DNA of 64,000 bases from Pseudoalteromonas sp. MEBiC 03607 (GTDB taxonomy: Bacteria; Pseudomonadota; Gammaproteobacteria; Enterobacterales; Alteromonadaceae), in NCBI RefSeq assembly GCF_004792295.1, contig NZ_SRRY01000001.1:1312501-1376500 (forward strand). Reading direction: 5' to 3'. A model generated the notes under the pieces. It was not told the DNA's origin and ran no database searches. It worked only from the letters and a program-made list of their open reading frames with translations. Position 1 is the stretch's first letter; each line of letters starts with the position of its first letter. Of this stretch, positions 43,812 through 53,093 are shown one piece after another. The position numbers and the translations under genes are program-made.

Positions 43812-45446
43812 TTAGTCGAGCTTGAAGCGGTTTACGACATCACTTAACGCTTGTGAGCTTTGCTTTAAGTTTTCACTGGCGTTCGAAAGTCCTTCGGTAT
43901 TCGACAGTGATTGCTCGGTTGATTGTGAAAGCTCATTAATCCGTAAATTAACCTCATCTGCGGCGCTGGTTTGTTGCTCAGTAGCGCGGGCGATTTGGCT
44001 GTTCATATCTTTGATAATAGTAACAAGTCGCTCAATCTCACTCAGTGAGCTATTTGCTTCACCTGCCTGTGAAACTGTTTCGGTTGATAACTGTTGGCTT
44101 GCTGATACAGCATCAACAGCAGCTTGTGCGCCTGCTTGTAATTTACTGATCATGGCTTGAATTTCGTCGGTACTTTTACCTGTACGACTTGCTAATGTAC
44201 GTACTTCGTCAGCTACTACGGCAAAGCCTCGCCCTTGTTCACCAGCACGAGCTGCTTCAATGGCAGCATTGAGTGCCAGTAAGTTGGTCTGCTCAGCAAT
44301 GCTGCGGATAACATCAAGTACTGAGCCAATGTTGTTACTCTCTGCAGCAAGATCCGCCGTTACCTTACTCACTTGTTCAATATTATGCGACAGTGTCTCA
44401 ATGGCGGTAATGGTCTTGTTAAGAACCTGCTTGCCCGCTTCGGCATTTTGTGCGGCTTCATTAGCGGCATGCTCAGCTTGATCGGCATTTTGACTGACAT
44501 CGTGAATTTGATGAGTCATTTGTTCCATTGCGGTTGCTACCTGAGTCGAGCTGTCGTTTTGTAGCTCAATAAAAGAGTGATTTGTTTTACTGGCATCATC
44601 AACACTATGGGCAAACTGATTTACTTGCTCGGCATTGTGGGCAACATGTTTCAGTGACTCACGCATTTTTGCGGTGTACAAATTAAAGTAGCGCGATAAA
44701 CGAGACACTTCATCATTGCCATTTTCATCAAGCTTTTGGGTTAAGTCGCCTTCACCTTGCGAGATGTCTTTCATCATGTCGGCGGCAAGTTGTGTCGGGC
44801 GCAAGATGCTATTGGCAATTAGGTAGCTTAGCGCAACCAGTAGGGCAATGATCACCACTGCGGTAATAATCACATGGTTACGTAGCGAAGAGAATGCCTC
44901 TTCAATGGTATCGATGTAGACACCAGAACCAACAATCCATTGCCATTTATCAAAGCCTTTTACGTAGGCAATTTTATCAACCGGCTCGTCTTTACCTGGC
45001 TTTGGCCACTTATAAGGAATAAAACCTTCACCTTGTTTTTTGACGATATTAACCATATCGACAAATAACAACACGCCATCTGGATCTTTACTGCCCGCTA
45101 GCGATTTACCATTTAATTCGGGCTTAAACGGGTGCATGACCATAACGGGTTGATAATCGTTGATCCAAAAGTAATTGTTGTTGTCGTAACGAAGTGCTGA
45201 AATTGTTTCGAGGGCTGCTTGTTTTGCTTGTTGCTCACTCAGCTTACCTTGCTCAAACAACGCATAGTTATGCTCAATGATAGAGTAAGCAGATTCAACA
45301 AGGTTTTGGGTTTTAATGTATTGCTCATGTTTTAGCGAGCTGTATTGCTGCGTTAAACTCGAGACGCTTAAAAATATCAGCCCTATCACGACCACACTCA
45401 CTAACATGGCGAGGCGCTGAAAAATTGTAAAACGGCGTAAATTCAT
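43812..45446 (-). CDS. Methyl-accepting chemotaxis protein with periplasmic Cache domain
   Basis: A 544-residue chemoreceptor: helix 1 (about 10-30), a periplasmic single Cache domain (about 35-185; [20 protein letters not shown] and [15 protein letters not shown] are typical of sCache_2), helix 2 (about 190-212), HAMP (about 212-265), and the signalling domain. The hairpin tip [20 protein letters not shown] with [15 protein letters not shown] is intact, for CheA/CheW contact. No C-terminal CheR-binding pentapeptide is seen (ends VNRFKLD). sCache_2 receptors often bind small organic acids, but the ligand is not known. Monocistronic, ATG start at 45444-45446. Confidence 0.93.
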   Translation of the reverse strand: MNLRRFTIFQRLAMLVSVVVIGLIFLSVSSLTQQYSSLKHEQYIKTQNLVESAYSIIEHNYALFEQGKLSEQQAKQAALETISALRYDNNNYFWINDYQPVMVMHPFKPELNGKSLAGSKDPDGVLLFVDMVNIVKKQGEGFIPYKWPKPGKDEPVDKIAYVKGFDKWQWIVGSGVYIDTIEEAFSSLRNHVIITAVVIIALLVALSYLIANSILRPTQLAADMMKDISQGEGDLTQKLDENGNDEVSRLSRYFNLYTAKMRESLKHVAHNAEQVNQFAHSVDDASKTNHSFIELQNDSSTQVATAMEQMTHQIHDVSQNADQAEHAANEAAQNAEAGKQVLNKTITAIETLSHNIEQVSKVTADLAAESNNIGSVLDVIRSIAEQTNLLALNAAIEAARAGEQGRGFAVVADEVRTLASRTGKSTDEIQAMISKLQAGAQAAVDAVSASQQLSTETVSQAGEANSSLSEIERLVTIIKDMNSQIARATEQQTSAADEVNLRINELSQSTEQSLSNTEGLSNASENLKQSSQALSDVVNRFKLD

Positions 45447-45532
45447 GTGTGTTCCTTCGTCATGCTCATAAGAGCAATGTATTAAGCGTAGCCAAAATAG
45501 GTCGAAAATCTAGTTAAATAGTAGAATACATT

Positions 45533-45568
45533 GAGACAAAAAAAAGGCTGATTTAACAATCAGCCTTT
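45533..45568 (-). terminator. Terminator of the S9 peptidase gene
   Basis: AAAGGCTGATT (45543-45553), loop TAAC and AATCAGCCTTT (45558-45568) with eight A residues to the left, which read as a T-run on the minus strand. It lies 28 bases after the stop of the minus-strand peptidase gene. Confidence 0.9.
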
Positions 45569-45595
45569 AGTCTAAGTTACCGAAATAAAACGTGA

Positions 45596-47821
45596 TTACT
45601 CAACGTTAAAGTGTCGGTTGAAGAAACTGGTGATAGTTTGGTGTAAGTGCGTTTGTACGCTCTTGCCACGTAAACTGTGTTTTGAACCCGGGTAAGTCAT
45701 CATTTCGAACTGCTTTTCTTGATCTTGCAGTTGTTTGAATAACTTAGTGGCGTGAGTGAATAACACGTTATCATCTGCCATCCCGTGGTAAATCATCAGT
45801 GGGCCTTTTAAGCCTTCAGCATATGGGAAAACTGCACTTGCTTCGTAGCCTTTTGCGTTGGTTGCAGGGTGACCTACATAACGCTCAGTGTAGTGAGTGT
45901 CGTAAAGTGCCCAATCAGTTACTGGCGCACCAGAAACACCGGCTTTGAAGTAGTCGCCCGCTTTAAACATAGTCATAAGCGCCATGTAACCACCGTAGCT
46001 GTGGCCATAAATACCAATACGCTCTGGGTCAACGTAATCAAGGGTACGTAAGAACTCTACACCTTTAATTTGGTCTGCCACTTCAGCCACACCTAAGTGC
46101 TTATAAATCACGTCTTCAAACTTTTTACCACGGTTGTATGAGCCACGGTTATCAAGTTGGAAAATAACATAGCCTTGTTGTGCCATGTACTGGAAGTACA
46201 AGTTTTTACTACGCCAGCTGTTCGTTACGCGCTGGGCATGAGGACCGCCATACACGTTAACAATAACCGGGTGCTTTTTACCATCTTGGTAATTAGTTGG
46301 CTTGAATAAACGGTAATGCATGATTTGTCCGTCTTCAGCCGTTAGTGTGCCGTACTCTGGAGTGATCAAATCAGCTAGGTAAGGTGTTAATGGGTGTGAT
46401 TTATCTAACTTGTTTTCTTCAAGCCAAGTGATAAATTCGCCATTAATTTTACGTAATGCTGCAGAGCCAGGCTTATTCACTGATGAGCTGTTATCGATAA
46501 AGGTTTTGTTATCTTTAGCAATTACCACATTATGGTAAGCACCTAGCTCAGTTACGCGCTTAATTTCACCTTTTTTGAATAGCGGTACGCTGTAAAGGTG
46601 GCTCTCAAGTGCTGTATCTTTGCGACCTGCAAAATAAACAATGCCTTTTTTCTCGTCGATACCTTTTAAACTATCAACAACCCATTCGCCTTGAGTGATT
46701 TGACGGATCATTTCACCATTTGTGCGATACAAATACAGGTGTTTAAAGCCGTCGCGCTCAGATGCCCAAACGAAATGTTTTTTATCGTTTAAGAACTGCA
46801 AATCAAAGTGCAGGTTAATCCAAGTATCACTGGTTTCTGTTAGGGCAACTGTTTGCTTTTTAGTGTCGCTATTATAAAAACGTAACTCTAAGTTATGTTG
46901 CGAACGATCTTGCCACTGGTAAGAAAGCGTTTTGTTATCTTTTAACCATTTTGCACGAGCGATATAGATGTCTTGATCGTCGCCTAAATCAACCCAGTCA
47001 GTTTTTTGGTTGTTAATGCTCACAACACCTAACTGAATTTTAACGTTGTCGGTACCTGTAAACGGGTAGCGTTGGTTAAAAAGCTTTACTTCATCCGCGT
47101 AAATTTCATTACGGATCGCTTCTTTTACTGGGCTTTCATCAACACGGGTATTAGCGATTTTAGACTCATCACCAGACCACCAGTAACCAGTCATACGGCC
47201 CATTTCTTCTTGCGCAACAAACTCGGCCATGCCGTTTTTAATTACGCCGCCGCCATCTTTACTTAATTGGATTTCTTGACCCGTTTTTAAGTTAAGTGCA
47301 TATAGGTTTTGCTCACGAATAAACGACACATAGTGGCCTTTAGGTGAGAATCGTGCATCGGTTTCGAATGCTTCTGTGTCGGTTAATTTACGGCTTTTAG
47401 CTGAAGCAAGCTCATAATAGTAAAGGTCGCCATTAAGTGGGAATAAAAGCGCTTTACCGTCTTTTGACCATTTATATTCTAAAATCCCTTTACCAAAAAT
47501 ACGCTGGCGTTCACGGCGTGCTTTTTCTTCATCAGATAAGTTTTCTGGACCAGAAAATAGCGCAGCAGAGTCAACTAATAGGCGGTTTTTGTTATCTTTT
47601 AAGTTGTATTCCCATAAGTCGTAGCGATTGTAATCATCGGTTTTACCTTGCAGGTAAGTGACACGACTTCCATCTGGAGAGAATTTAAGTTGTACAGGCG
47701 CTTTACCTGCTAAGCTTGGATCGTCAAAAATACGTTCAAGAGTGAGTGGTTCAGCGGTCACACTGAATGCTGTTGCCACCACTGGTAAAGCAAGTGAGAG
47801 AGATTTAATTTTTTTTAGCAC
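45596..47821 (-). CDS. S9 family peptidase, dipeptidyl peptidase IV-like
   Basis: A 741-residue secreted serine peptidase that removes X-Pro-type dipeptides. Signal peptide about 1-23 (ending VTAEP). The N-terminal beta-propeller (about 30-470) includes VAQEEMGRMTGYWWS (about 205-219) with the paired glutamates that bind the substrate N-terminus. The alpha/beta-hydrolase domain has nucleophile Ser in IYGHSYGGYMA (about 606), Asp in HGMADDNVLF (about 680) and His in PGSKHSLRG (about 713). Length matches bacterial DPP IV. It starts at ATG 47819-47821 and stands alone, divergent from the HIT protein gene. Confidence 0.93.
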   Translation of the reverse strand: MLKKIKSLSLALPVVATAFSVTAEPLTLERIFDDPSLAGKAPVQLKFSPDGSRVTYLQGKTDDYNRYDLWEYNLKDNKNRLLVDSAALFSGPENLSDEEKARRERQRIFGKGILEYKWSKDGKALLFPLNGDLYYYELASAKSRKLTDTEAFETDARFSPKGHYVSFIREQNLYALNLKTGQEIQLSKDGGGVIKNGMAEFVAQEEMGRMTGYWWSGDESKIANTRVDESPVKEAIRNEIYADEVKLFNQRYPFTGTDNVKIQLGVVSINNQKTDWVDLGDDQDIYIARAKWLKDNKTLSYQWQDRSQHNLELRFYNSDTKKQTVALTETSDTWINLHFDLQFLNDKKHFVWASERDGFKHLYLYRTNGEMIRQITQGEWVVDSLKGIDEKKGIVYFAGRKDTALESHLYSVPLFKKGEIKRVTELGAYHNVVIAKDNKTFIDNSSSVNKPGSAALRKINGEFITWLEENKLDKSHPLTPYLADLITPEYGTLTAEDGQIMHYRLFKPTNYQDGKKHPVIVNVYGGPHAQRVTNSWRSKNLYFQYMAQQGYVIFQLDNRGSYNRGKKFEDVIYKHLGVAEVADQIKGVEFLRTLDYVDPERIGIYGHSYGGYMALMTMFKAGDYFKAGVSGAPVTDWALYDTHYTERYVGHPATNAKGYEASAVFPYAEGLKGPLMIYHGMADDNVLFTHATKLFKQLQDQEKQFEMMTYPGSKHSLRGKSVQTHLHQTITSFFNRHFNVE

Positions 47822-47933
47822 AAGGGTACCTTCGCTCGAATAAAAACTGCCACGATGGTAATGGTAAGCTTAGGCAACTGCAACAAAATGCTATAAAGTA
47901 GGAGATGTTTACCCATTATCAAAGGATTTATTG

Positions 47934-48338
47934 ATGAAAAATGCCGATATGCTGTTTTCTTTGGCCCCAGAACTAGCACGAGACTGTATCGAACTTGCTG
48001 ATTGGCCGTTATGCAAAGTGTTATTGATGAATGACAGCCAGTATCCGTGGTTCATTTTAGTTCCTAGGCAGGCAGGGTTAAGAGAAATCATTGATCTATC
48101 AGAAGAGCTGCAAATCGTTTTTTTACAAGAGTCAGCTAAGCTTAGTAAGTTGATTCAACAGGTATTCACACCAGATAAATTGAATGTGGCTGCACTTGGC
48201 AACATGGTGCCACAATTACACATTCACCATATCGCGCGCTTTAAATCTGACCCAGCATGGCCTGCGCCTGTGTGGGGCAAGCTACCAGCCATCCCTTATA
48301 CTGATGAGCAAATTAAACAGCTAAAAGCACACTTCTAA
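47934..48338 (+). CDS. HIT-domain protein
   Basis: A 134-residue histidine-triad superfamily protein. The active-site motif reads MVPQLHIHHIARF: the first His of the usual H-x-H-x-H is a Gln, as in a known proteobacterial subgroup, while the catalytic middle and last His remain. PRQAGLREIIDLSEE and DPAWPAPVWG are subgroup features. Expected activity is hydrolysis of a nucleotide phosphoramidate or similar; the substrate is unknown. ATG 47934 has AAAGGA 7 bases upstream; TTG 47931 is less likely. Confidence 0.85.
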   Translation: MKNADMLFSLAPELARDCIELADWPLCKVLLMNDSQYPWFILVPRQAGLREIIDLSEELQIVFLQESAKLSKLIQQVFTPDKLNVAALGNMVPQLHIHHIARFKSDPAWPAPVWGKLPAIPYTDEQIKQLKAHF

Positions 48339-48401
48339 TTGATGTAAAATAGCTAGGATGAACTAGGATAAATAAATGAAAGAATATAAGAGCACCTCGT
48401 A

Positions 48402-49154
48402 ATGAAAATGTATATTTTTGTCGTGCTCTTTGCTTTGAGTTCAGCACCTAGCGTTGCGAAAAGTTATTATTTTGTTGGCAGCCATTTTCCATCGATTTTA
48501 GAACATAATGAACAAGGCCAGGTGATTGGCCTTGGTGCTGATATTGCTCACGAAATATGTCGTCGGCTGGGGCATACGCTAGTTATAGATATTATGCCGT
48601 TGAAACGTGCCTTGAAGATGGTTGAACAAGGCCATGCTGATGCCATTATTGGCCCATACAAATCCCATTTGCGTGAACAGTACATGCATTATAGTGCTTT
48701 ACCATTTTACGAAGACCCGATAGTTTTTTACACCAAACCGGATAGTGAGGTTACGTGGGTAGGTAATTTTGCCAGTTTACGAAAAGATACTATTGGGGTT
48801 ATTCGCGGTTGGAACTATGGTGATGAGTTTAAACGCAATGCATCGAGTTTGTCGCTGTCTGAGGTCGCCAGTGTCAGGGCTAGCTTTTTGCAATTAATGT
48901 ATGACAGGGTCGATGTTATCCTGACTCACCCTCGTGCTTCGAAACCTGTTATAGATAGTTTAAATATTAAAGATAAAGTGGTTATGCTATCGCCAATCGT
49001 GACAGTCAATCAAGGCTATTTTGGTTTTAGTAAGCGTCGTGAACTCGATGAATTTATTAATGCTTTTAATGCTGAGTTTCAAAAAATGTTGATCAACGGG
49101 GATATTGTTCGTTTGAACAAAAAGTATGAACTCAGCTTTGTCGCTCATTATTAA
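48402..49154 (+). CDS. Periplasmic solute-binding protein, family 3-like
   Basis: A 250-residue secreted protein with signal peptide (about 1-19, ending VAKS) and the bacterial family 3 binding-protein fold: GLGADIAHEICRRLGHTLVI (about 46-65) and KRALKMVEQGHADAIIGPY (about 70-88) in lobe 1, FASLRKDTIGVIRGWNYGDE at the hinge, and a second lobe to about 235. No permease or ATPase genes are nearby, so it is an orphan binding protein, perhaps a sensor accessory. ATG 48402 and ATG 48408 are both possible. It ends at a bidirectional terminator. Confidence 0.82.
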   Translation: MKMYIFVVLFALSSAPSVAKSYYFVGSHFPSILEHNEQGQVIGLGADIAHEICRRLGHTLVIDIMPLKRALKMVEQGHADAIIGPYKSHLREQYMHYSALPFYEDPIVFYTKPDSEVTWVGNFASLRKDTIGVIRGWNYGDEFKRNASSLSLSEVASVRASFLQLMYDRVDVILTHPRASKPVIDSLNIKDKVVMLSPIVTVNQGYFGFSKRRELDEFINAFNAEFQKMLINGDIVRLNKKYELSFVAHY

Positions 49155-49182
49155 AAAACGCTGCATCATGGCAGCGTTTTTT
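49153..49182. terminator. Bidirectional terminator
   Basis: AAAAAACGCTGC, loop ATCATG, GCAGCGTTTTTT is a perfect 12-base repeat with A- and T-runs on both sides. It separates the binding-protein gene and the convergent M49-like gene. Confidence 0.92.
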
Positions 49183-49229
49183 ATTTGAGTTTTGCTATTA
49201 ATTACTGCAAGCGAGCGCCTGCAATAAAC

Positions 49230-50921
49230 TTATAGACCCAATACTTCTTTACCTTGTTTAAAGGTAACATCAACAGGAATATTTGCTTTACTTAGTTTTT
49301 CTAAGTCTTTTGCAAGTTCTGCTTTAATTTCACCATGAGTGGCGATTAATTGATCCACTTTTTGATAATCACCGTCACCTTGAATGGTAAGAATTAAGCG
49401 AGACAGTTTTTCCATTGCAAGGCTCATTTTCTCCATGTTAACGCTGTATAGGCCGTCAGCATTTTTAGAGAAAGCACCTTCTTCAGCAAAGAAGTTAAAG
49501 CGGATCATGTTCGCTTTACCGTGTGCGCTTGATGCACCAAAACGTACAGAGCGGAAGATACCTGCCATAAAGGTGATGTAGTAATCTTCTAATGTACCGT
49601 CAGTGATTTCGCCTTTCTTAAGTAATTGCTCAACCATGTAAAGACCTAAGATATCAGCTTTACCTTCTTCAAGTGCGCTTGCATGCTCTTGCAATGATTG
49701 GCGAACAGTACCTTTATCGGTAATCGTGTTTTTGATACCTAAACCATGCGCTACTTCATGGAACATGGTGTTGGCAAAGAACGCATCAAAGGTAATGTGT
49801 TTACGTTGTTCAGGGACAATCAACTGCTCAGAGATAGGCACTAAGATTTTATCGAATTTAGCACGCATAGCGTTTTTAAGTTGCAGACGACGGGTGCCTT
49901 TTTCTAGTTGAACTTGCTCATCATTTGGTAGGTTGATAGCAATTGTTTTACTACCTGCATTAGAGTGACCAGCATAGTAAACTACATCATACGCGTTTAA
50001 ATCTGCATCAGAGCCAGGGACCTCTTGTTTGTACTTGTCGTCAACAGGTAAGCCTTTTTGCAGTTCAGGTAGAAACGCCGCAAACTTAGCTAGTCGTTCA
50101 CTCCAGGCAAGATCTTTAACAAGCACATACGACTCATAGGCTGCACGATAACCGAATAGCTGATCTTCGTAAGTTTCAATCGGACCAATAACCACATCGA
50201 TTGGGTTATTTTTCATATCCATCCATGCAAAATCAGAAGCTCTAAAGTCATCAGTCACAAGCGCATCTGCACGCATGCTTAAGTAATTTGCAAATTCTTT
50301 ATCATCAGCAAGCTGGCTTGCTTCGCGCAGTAAGTTGGCTGCTTTTTCAAGCTCTTGTGCGTATTCTACTGAATAAGCAACGCTATAAAGTAAACCTTTT
50401 TCGTCACGCTTAATGACAGAGTAAAGCCCTGTTTTATCATCTAAAATTGCTTTGTTTAGCTCTTCTTTGCTCATATCACGAGGATAAAACTCAGCGCCAG
50501 CTGCTTTTTCTTCATAGCCAGATAAAAAGACTTCATCGCCATTTAAGCGATCCCAAGGACCATAGTTAATATCAGCAAATTTTTGTATTTTCTGATCATT
50601 AATTTTCGCAAGGAAAGCATCTTTATTCTCGCCAAATGCTTGGCGCCAGAATAGCTCATCCATGATTTTTGATGCATCAATTAACTTACCGATCATTTGT
50701 TTTTGGTTGTCGCTTAGATGGCTTAAATCTGATGTAAGGGTAAAGTCAGTGTAAATATCTAAACGATTGCGATCGATATTAATAAGTTGCGGGTTATTTT
50801 CTTTAGCACTTTGCTCAGTTGTAGGTTTCGCTTCTGATGATGTTGCTGGTTGTTCAGAACATGCGCCAAGAAAAACAGCGCCAGATAAGATAAGTGCTTG
50901 GCTAATTTTATTTAATGTCAT
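49230..50921 (-). CDS. M49-like zinc metallopeptidase lipoprotein
   Basis: A 563-residue protein resembling dipeptidyl peptidase III (family M49). It begins with a lipoprotein signal and lipobox FLGAC (Cys21), so it is membrane-anchored in the periplasm or outer membrane. The zinc region has HEVAHG (388-393) and, 26 residues later, EEGKAD (418-423), equivalent to the second M49 motif EExxAD. The first motif is HExxH rather than the classical HExxGH of DPP III, so assignment to a distant branch is likely. ATG 50919-50921 has GGGAACGGG upstream; an earlier in-frame start would place 19 polar residues before the signal. Monocistronic. Activity is inferred. Confidence 0.82.
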   Translation of the reverse strand: MTLNKISQALILSGAVFLGACSEQPATSSEAKPTTEQSAKENNPQLINIDRNRLDIYTDFTLTSDLSHLSDNQKQMIGKLIDASKIMDELFWRQAFGENKDAFLAKINDQKIQKFADINYGPWDRLNGDEVFLSGYEEKAAGAEFYPRDMSKEELNKAILDDKTGLYSVIKRDEKGLLYSVAYSVEYAQELEKAANLLREASQLADDKEFANYLSMRADALVTDDFRASDFAWMDMKNNPIDVVIGPIETYEDQLFGYRAAYESYVLVKDLAWSERLAKFAAFLPELQKGLPVDDKYKQEVPGSDADLNAYDVVYYAGHSNAGSKTIAINLPNDEQVQLEKGTRRLQLKNAMRAKFDKILVPISEQLIVPEQRKHITFDAFFANTMFHEVAHGLGIKNTITDKGTVRQSLQEHASALEEGKADILGLYMVEQLLKKGEITDGTLEDYYITFMAGIFRSVRFGASSAHGKANMIRFNFFAEEGAFSKNADGLYSVNMEKMSLAMEKLSRLILTIQGDGDYQKVDQLIATHGEIKAELAKDLEKLSKANIPVDVTFKQGKEVLGL

Positions 50922-51191
50922 TTTTGCCCGTTCCCGATTTTTTGGTGAGAGTGATTGTTTAGAAAACAAAACGTGCACGCATTAAAGCAAAACTGATGCG
51001 TACCTGACAAGTTTACTCTATTTAGGGGTGTATTTAGCCTAAAATTATTAGCTAATAATAAAAAATAGATTATTGCTGTGATTTTCTTAACTTTAGCGCT
51101 AAGTTAGTCAATACTAAAACTATAATTAATTTAATAATGTCAGTCAGTAGCTTACCTGTAAAGTGAGCTACCCCAAGAGGATGGCACACAT

Positions 51192-52034
51192 ATGTCAACA
51201 GAAAATGCATTACTGACCATATTGGTCGATAGAATTAATAACGATACATTAGTACTACCTACACTGCCTGAAGTTGCAGTGAAGGTGAGGCAGGCTGCAG
51301 ATAATCCAAACGTAAACCTAATGGACATGGCTGATGTTATTTCACACGACCCTGCATTATCTGCGCGAATGATAAAGGTAGCTAATAGTGCATTTATGGG
51401 GCGCTCAGTAAAAGTGACCAATTTGCATCAAGCGGTAACACGAATAGGCTTACGACAAATAAAAAACATCGCCACAGCAATGGCGATGGAGCAGCTGTTT
51501 GTGTCGCACAATGAGTTGATCAAAGGCTATATGGATAAGGCGTGGCAAAAAACCCTTAAAGTCGCGTGTCACTCAATTACTTTAATGGACTTCTTCTTAC
51601 GCAGAAATAAGCAAACCTCGCTTAATCGCGACACAATTACTTTGGCGGCACTAGTTTATAACATTGGTGTATTGCCAATTTTAACTGAAGCTGAAAAGCA
51701 TCCTGAAGTATTCGCAAACCCAAGTTTCCTTGCTCATGCTATCCAAAAGTTGGGCGGTAAAGTAGGTGGTGCAATTATGCGTGCTTGGGGCTTTACTGAT
51801 GAGTTTGTCGAAGTTGCTGAAAGTTGGGCAAATCCAAACTATCGTCCAGAGCATATATGTTATGTCGACTTCATTCGTATTGGCGCGATATTAGAAGGGA
51901 TCTTACAGGTTTCTGATAAGTCAGCAGCATTACAAACCTACATGGACAAAGGCGTGATTGAATCTCTTGATATGTTCAACGAAGATGAGTATCACGACAT
52001 GCTTAATGAAGTAAAAGCAATTTTTACTGAATAA
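51192..52034 (+). CDS. HDOD-domain signalling protein
   Basis: A 280-residue protein made of one HDOD domain (about 15-215; LPTLPEVAVKVRQAADNPNV, ISHDPALSARMIKVANSAF, and QAVTRIGLRQIKNIATAMAM), the HD-related output domain lacking the metal-binding HD pair. HDOD proteins act in chemotaxis or c-di-GMP signalling in some proteobacteria but have no catalytic activity shown. No attached receiver or GGDEF/EAL domain. AGAGGA precedes the ATG by 10 bases. It ends at a terminator shared with rdgC. Confidence 0.9.
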   Translation: MSTENALLTILVDRINNDTLVLPTLPEVAVKVRQAADNPNVNLMDMADVISHDPALSARMIKVANSAFMGRSVKVTNLHQAVTRIGLRQIKNIATAMAMEQLFVSHNELIKGYMDKAWQKTLKVACHSITLMDFFLRRNKQTSLNRDTITLAALVYNIGVLPILTEAEKHPEVFANPSFLAHAIQKLGGKVGGAIMRAWGFTDEFVEVAESWANPNYRPEHICYVDFIRIGAILEGILQVSDKSAALQTYMDKGVIESLDMFNEDEYHDMLNEVKAIFTE

Positions 52035-52043
52035 CTACAACAA

Positions 52044-52068
52044 AAAAGCGCGACCAAGTCGCGCTTTT
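52044..52068. terminator. Bidirectional terminator, HDOD gene / rdgC
   Basis: AAAAGCGCGAC, loop CAA, GTCGCGCTTTT, with A residues before and T after, between convergent genes. Confidence 0.9.
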
Positions 52069-52094
52069 AATATTAACCATTATCTGAGTTAATT

Positions 52095-53003
52095 TTATAA
52101 ATCTTCTGCGTCACCTAAGCCTTGGGTCAGATCTTCTAGCAACTGCTTAATTTCTTCTGATGCTAAGATAAAGTCTGCATCAAGTTTTACCGCCATATCT
52201 TCTTTTGGAATGTCGGCGTTTTCTTCTTTTAATGTTTCTGAATAGCTTAAGCGCTTAATAGAGCCATCGTTTTGCAGCATGAACTTAACGCGCTCTTGCC
52301 AATCAAGAGCAAGCTTAGTTACGCGCTTACCATTTTCTAGGTGAGATTTAACTTCATCACAAGATAGGTCATGGCCTTTTAATTTTACCTGAGCGCCACT
52401 GTCATCGGCTTCTTCAAGCTCTGCATCGTTACCGATAGAAAAGCCCTCAGGGGTACTGAAATTAGTTAACCAGTCAGTTAAAAATACATCTAAATCGTAG
52501 TTAGCAAATGCGGGTACCACAGGCAGTGTGCCAAGTGATTTACGTAATAAGGCTAAAAGCTCTTCTGCTTTATTAAAGCTTGCGCTGTTAACCACAACCC
52601 AGCCATTCTTTTGGTCAATAAATGCAAACTGTAGGCTCGACTTTTTGAACGCTTGAGGCAGTAAAGTATGCAGAATATTTTCTTTTAGTTCGTCTTTTTC
52701 TTTTTTCTTTACTGGGCGGTTTTCTTCGGCTTCGATTTGCTCAACTTTTTCTGCCACCATTTCATTGATAACAGCGGCTGGCAGAACTTTTTCTTCACGC
52801 TTAGCGCATACTAAAATGCTGTCTTGAGAGAAATGAGACAGAGTTTGACCATGCTTACCGAACGCTTTTGTCCAACCGAAAGTTGAAAGCTCTTGGCCTG
52901 TACATGAGCGGAATAGATCTTGCTCTAGGGCTTTGTCGAAGTCTTCTTGAGAGTATGAAACGTCTTGTTTAAAACGGTAACAGATAAGGTTACTAAACCA
53001 CAT
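52095..53003 (-). CDS. rdgC: Recombination-associated protein RdgC
   Basis: A 302-residue ring-shaped DNA-binding protein that restrains RecA. Alignment to E. coli RdgC (303 residues) is clear throughout: MWFSNLICYRF start, ILVCAKREEKVLPAAVINE (about 65), LRKSLGTLPVVP (about 153), TKLALDWQERVKFML (about 230), and KLDADFILASEEI near the end. ATG 53001-53003 reproduces the E. coli start (MLWFKNLMVYR) and has AAAGGAT about 10 bases upstream; a longer frame adds 11 residues not found in the family. It stands alone between HDOD and histidine-kinase genes. Confidence 0.95.
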   Translation of the reverse strand: MWFSNLICYRFKQDVSYSQEDFDKALEQDLFRSCTGQELSTFGWTKAFGKHGQTLSHFSQDSILVCAKREEKVLPAAVINEMVAEKVEQIEAEENRPVKKKEKDELKENILHTLLPQAFKKSSLQFAFIDQKNGWVVVNSASFNKAEELLALLRKSLGTLPVVPAFANYDLDVFLTDWLTNFSTPEGFSIGNDAELEEADDSGAQVKLKGHDLSCDEVKSHLENGKRVTKLALDWQERVKFMLQNDGSIKRLSYSETLKEENADIPKEDMAVKLDADFILASEEIKQLLEDLTQGLGDAEDL

Positions 53004-53044
53004 AATTAGGCTAATCCTTTCAATAAATTTGCCCAATCATAACA

Positions 53045-53080
53045 ATAAAAAACTGATGCCGAAATGAATCATTTCGGCAT
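53045..53080 (-). terminator. Terminator of the histidine kinase gene
   Basis: ATGCCGAAAT (53056-53065), loop GAATC and ATTTCGGCAT (53071-53080); on the minus strand this is followed by CAGTTTTTT. It lies 13 bases after the kinase stop. Confidence 0.85.
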
Positions 53081-53093
53081 TAGCTCTAATTGC

